The position numbers and the translations under genes are program-made. From Terriglobales bacterium (GTDB lineage: Bacteria; Acidobacteriota; Terriglobia; Terriglobales; Acidobacteriaceae), in NCBI GenBank assembly GCA_025934735.1, contig JAICWP010000001.1:398625-462624 (forward strand): 64,000 nucleotides of DNA, given 5' to 3'. Shown here in pieces: positions 61,233 to 64,000 of the stretch (the stretch's first letter is position 1; each line of letters begins with the position of its first letter). The notes beneath the pieces are model-generated. The model saw nothing but the letters and a program-made list of their open reading frames with translations. It was not told the DNA's origin and did no database searches.

Positions 61233-63635
61233 TCACCATCCAAACCAAGACCATAGCTGGGCATAAATCCACATAAACGGCCGGCGGAACATCACGTAGC
61301 CGACTGGGTGCCAGCCGGCTGCCACCTTGGCGCGTCCGCCCATGCCGGCGCGAATTACATTGCTGGAATTGGGAACTTGCAGCCGAGCGAAGAACGTGCG
61401 CTGGTCGCCCGTTACTTGGCTCTGCGGGCTGACGATGTCCACGGTCCCGCGAAAGGTGCGGGCCGGAAAACTGTCCAGCTTGACCCAGCCCGACGCGCCC
61501 GGGTGCAGCAGTGGCAGGTCGGGCTCATCCACCGCTACGTCTACTGTAACGGTCGAGTTGTCAGCTACTTCCGCGAAATTATCTCCCGGCTTAAGCTGCC
61601 GTCCGGCGAAGTCCTGCACGTGCGGCGTAGTGACCCAGCCATCCACCGGTGAACGCAGGTGGGTCTTTTCCAGGCGCTCCTGGTCTCGCTGCACCTCGGA
61701 TTGCCAGTAATTGGCTTGCACCCGCTGCACGCCGGCGGCGGCGCCGTCATTGTGGGCGAGGGCGCGATTCATTTCGGAAAACGAGGTCTGGTACTTGGCT
61801 TCAGCCCCGGCCAGCGCCGCCCGGTAGTCCCAATCCTCCAGGTCGGCCAGAACCTGGCCGCGAGTGACATGTTGCCCTTCGCGTACGAAGACCTGGCGGA
61901 CCACGCCCGTCACCTCAGGCTCAATCTTGGCCAGGCGCACCGGCGAGACCGTGGCGCCTCCTTCCACCCGCATGGGGAAAGGAAAAACCGCCAGAAATAC
62001 GACCGCCGCAACGGCCCCAGCAATGAAGAGAGCACGCCGCCGCTTATCCAGGGCCAGAAATTTCTGCTTCTTGTGGATGAGCGGCTCCAGCACATTGATA
62101 AAAGGCACTTCGCGGTATAGCGAAGCATTGCGGATGGCCACGGTAGCCTGAGCGGCCAGCACGCGAATCATTTCAAAATGCGCTTCGGTCAGAAAATCGG
62201 GATCGGAGCTCTCAAAAGAGAGTATGCCGACGCCGCCCTCTTCGTCGCGCAAAGGCACGGCGTAAAAGCCGCGCATGCCGGTGGTCTGGAAGTAGCGGCG
62301 GAATTTTTCCTGCGCGTCGGCGCGAGAGGAGGTTATTTCGTTTCCGTGCTGGGCGGCAGAAACATCGGAGTCGAAAAATGCCGCCCACTCCAGGATTTCC
62401 CGCAAGTCGGCGGTCTCCGGATCGCCGGGTGAGATCTGCAATTTACCGGAGACGGCCCGCAACTTGGTCCGGCCCCGCTCTTCCAGAGCGATGGCGGCGA
62501 GCTCATAGGGAATGACGGCCGAGGGCCCGTTGACCACCGTTTGCAGAACCCGGTCCAGGTTCAGAGTAGAGGTGATTTCCGTGCTGACCTTGACCAGGGT
62601 GTGCAGGATCTCCAGCTTGCGCTCGGCCAGCAGCAGGCTGGCGTTGTGCAGGGCGTTGCTGGCGGTCTCGCAGACGTTAGTGAGAACGAACTGGTCGTCC
62701 TCATCGAAGGGATGGCCGTCGAGGCGGTTGAGCACCTCGACCACGCCGACCAGGGATTCGCGGTCCATTAGCGGCATGGCCAGCAGGGAGAAAACGGCTC
62801 CCTCTTCTATATTGGCGTTGCGGGCGTGCAAGCGTTCGTCTTCGGCGTCGTCAATCAGAACCGCTTCGCCGTTGTCGCAGACCTTGCCCGCAACCCCGTC
62901 CGCCGGAGCCTGCCGGGCGCCGAGCTCTACCGTAGGGTCCGAGCCTTCCCGGTTGGTCAGCGTAACCGTCTCACCCTCAACCATCCAGACGTTCGCCGCC
63001 TGTACATTCATTACCTCCTGCACCTTGGAAGCAATGGTGGCCAGCAGTTCGTCCATTTCCAAGTTGGAATTGAAGACCTTTTCCAGGTCATACATCTGGG
63101 TAACCCGGGTAATGGACTGCAGGCTGTTGTTGCGTTCCACTTGCTGGGCAACCGCACTGGCAATGGCGGGAGCCCCTAGCTGCGCGATGGCGCTCACGGC
63201 GTCGAGGAGAGCCTCAGAAACCGGTCGCTCGTAACCGGCCAGTTCGATAGCGCCCACCAACGCTCCCTCGGCAATCAGGGGGACATAGACCAGCGAAACC
63301 AGGGTGCGGCGAACATCAAGGTGGCCATAATCTTCGCGCGCCAGTTGCGCCCCATCCAGCACCAGGGGAGTTTGCGATTCGGCCACCCTGCCGAGGGTGC
63401 CGGTCTGAAAATCCAGCATTTCGCGGCTAATCTTAATGTTGCCGGCCAGACCCCTGGCTGTCCAGCCCGGATCCTCTGGTGCTTCGATGACATAAACGAC
63501 GACGTCAGAACCGGGCTCGAGCTGCGCCACCTGCTCGGCGATCACCTGGGCGCGCTGCGCCGTATCACCTTGAACCAGGAGGCTGGCGGCGAAATCGAGG
63601 AGAGGTATTTCGAACCCGGGTCGTTGGGTCGCCAT
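61233..63635 (-). CDS. Triple-GAF, transmembrane, HlyD-type adaptor
   Basis: The 800-residue protein joins three GAF domains (about 25-170, 195-345, 360-510), a single span (about 535-558, ALFIAGAVAAVVFLAVFPF) and a periplasmic HlyD region with lipoyl halves (EVTGVVRQVFVREGQHVTRGQVLADLEDWDY, then LRSPVDGWVTTPHVQDFAG). GAF domains bind small ligands or haem in the cytoplasm, so the adaptor could be gated from inside. It is the first gene of the GAF-HlyD, HlyD, M50 operon and has a good sigma-70 promoter. Confidence 0.87.
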   Translation of the reverse strand: MATQRPGFEIPLLDFAASLLVQGDTAQRAQVIAEQVAQLEPGSDVVVYVIEAPEDPGWTARGLAGNIKISREMLDFQTGTLGRVAESQTPLVLDGAQLAREDYGHLDVRRTLVSLVYVPLIAEGALVGAIELAGYERPVSEALLDAVSAIAQLGAPAIASAVAQQVERNNSLQSITRVTQMYDLEKVFNSNLEMDELLATIASKVQEVMNVQAANVWMVEGETVTLTNREGSDPTVELGARQAPADGVAGKVCDNGEAVLIDDAEDERLHARNANIEEGAVFSLLAMPLMDRESLVGVVEVLNRLDGHPFDEDDQFVLTNVCETASNALHNASLLLAERKLEILHTLVKVSTEITSTLNLDRVLQTVVNGPSAVIPYELAAIALEERGRTKLRAVSGKLQISPGDPETADLREILEWAAFFDSDVSAAQHGNEITSSRADAQEKFRRYFQTTGMRGFYAVPLRDEEGGVGILSFESSDPDFLTEAHFEMIRVLAAQATVAIRNASLYREVPFINVLEPLIHKKQKFLALDKRRRALFIAGAVAAVVFLAVFPFPMRVEGGATVSPVRLAKIEPEVTGVVRQVFVREGQHVTRGQVLADLEDWDYRAALAGAEAKYQTSFSEMNRALAHNDGAAAGVQRVQANYWQSEVQRDQERLEKTHLRSPVDGWVTTPHVQDFAGRQLKPGDNFAEVADNSTVTVDVAVDEPDLPLLHPGASGWVKLDSFPARTFRGTVDIVSPQSQVTGDQRTFFARLQVPNSSNVIRAGMGGRAKVAAGWHPVGYVMFRRPFMWIYAQLWSWFGW

Positions 63636-63722
63636 CTTGCGGCGCTCCGTTCAGGCAGGACCGATCTTCCGTCCCGGCAACAGTTTGCCGAGAGCATACT
63701 GGCATGCCACCAATGCCGCGCG

Positions 63723-63751
63723 ACTCTAACAAACACCCCCAGGCCTGTCAA
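63723..63751 (-). promoter_or_regulatory. Sigma-70-type promoter of the GAF-HlyD operon
   Basis: On the minus strand TTGACA (63746-63751), 17 nt, then TAGAGT (63723-63728). The -35 is perfect and the -10 matches four of six. It lies about 88 bp before the ATG at 63635. Confidence 0.6.
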
Positions 63752-63805
63752 ACAGTTTGTACTGTCATTTATGGATGGGAGTGCAGACCGGGGAGATTAG
63801 ATGGA

Positions 63806-63837
63806 GCCGAGTTGGAGGGTTAAATCCCCAACTCGGC
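63806..63837. terminator. Hairpin between the partial propeller gene and the GAF-HlyD gene
   Basis: GCCGAGTTGG pairs with CCAACTCGGC around a 12-base loop. There is no T-run, so it is a possible factor-dependent terminator or mRNA end-stabiliser for the minus-strand gene entering from the right edge. Confidence 0.4.
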
Positions 63838-63864
63838 CGGATCGTTCCGAAGCATTAACTTTGG

Positions 63865-64000
63865 TCAGTGCGACGGATGCAGGGTTAGTTTCTGTACTCG
63901 CCAATTCAGCAGTTCAGCGGCAAAAAGGGTGTTTTCGGAGGGGCAGGCAATCTCGTGAACCCATCCGAATTCCTTCAGTTGCTTGCCGGGCTTGCCGAAG
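63865..64000 (-). CDS. 3' end of a beta-propeller (NHL/lyase-like) protein
   Basis: The frame entering from the window edge reads FGKPGKQLKEFGWVHEIACP then NTLFAAELLNWRVQKLTLHPS to TGA. The ELLNWRVQKL pattern is the last blade of NHL-repeat propellers such as the peptidyl-amidoglycolate-lyase-like group (typically VAEVLNRRVQKF). Only about 44 residues are visible, so the identity is tentative. Confidence 0.5.
   Translation of the reverse strand, partial: FGKPGKQLKEFGWVHEIACPSENTLFAAELLNWRVQKLTLHPSH

Overview
The window reads as one chromosomal segment of a high-GC, free-living, Gram-negative-type bacterium. The best guess is Acidobacteriota, class Terriglobia. This is an inference from several features: an Asn/Gln/Ser-rich exported protein with an LPxTA-like tail, a scattered complex I, an ATP synthase split between F0 and F1, FHA-type and receiver-type sigma-54 activators, and DUF4126/DUF2520 housekeeping genes. 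No marker here is strictly diagnostic of the phylum.

Layout. 0-8 kb: an FHA-GAF sigma-54 activator, tRNA-Ser(CGA), tadA, the Ser/Asn-rich exported protein, a lone nuoI and an exported HExxH protein. 7.7-14.3 kb (minus): a redox operon with cytochrome c, HybA-like ferredoxin, HybB/NrfD-like membrane protein, a sensor kinase carrying haem-c motifs, its sigma-54 response regulator, an archaemetzincin and a small protein. 14.7-21.8 kb (minus): an RND efflux set (OsmC, TolC, adaptor, pump) with DUF2892 and a 36-residue membrane peptide. 22-27.8 kb (minus): tig-clpP-clpX-lon. 28-31.4 kb: two exported proteins and lysS. 31.6-41.7 kb (plus): nuoA-C-D-H-J-K-L-M-N, without nuoB, E, F, G or I. 41.8-43.9 kb: atpZ/atpI-like genes, atpB and atpE. 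44-51.9 kb: a long HEAT-repeat/PilZ-like protein, a single-domain response regulator, DUF4126 and DUF2520 proteins, ribA, and a DedA-rhodanese gene interrupted by one in-frame TGA. 51.9-55.1 kb: a decay zone with gene remnants (aquaporin, PolX-like, BubE-like). 55.1-64 kb: an anti-sigma/STAS pair, a sigma-54 activator, a small K-[IV]-A-P repeat peptide behind a sigma-54-type promoter, and a convergent operon of GAF-HlyD, lipoprotein HlyD and PqqD/M50/lipoyl protease proteins.

Most notable points. (1) The TGA in the DedA-rhodanese gene sits at an expected Cys in the active-site loop, the frame stays open and rhodanese-like for 54 codons, and a bacterial-SECIS-like hairpin follows. It is a candidate selenoprotein with a C-x-U motif. 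(2) The sigma-54 peptide plus M50/HlyD module has the parts of an uncharacterised peptide processing or export system with no ATPase. (3) A haem-c sensor kinase is built into a Hyb-like redox operon. (4) Intergenic spacers carry degenerate 7-bp-period repeats in inverted arms, and a second family of palindromes, one cluster of which lies inside the signal peptide of the efflux adaptor.

All calls come from reading the sequence. No database search was run, and family names rest on recognised motifs.
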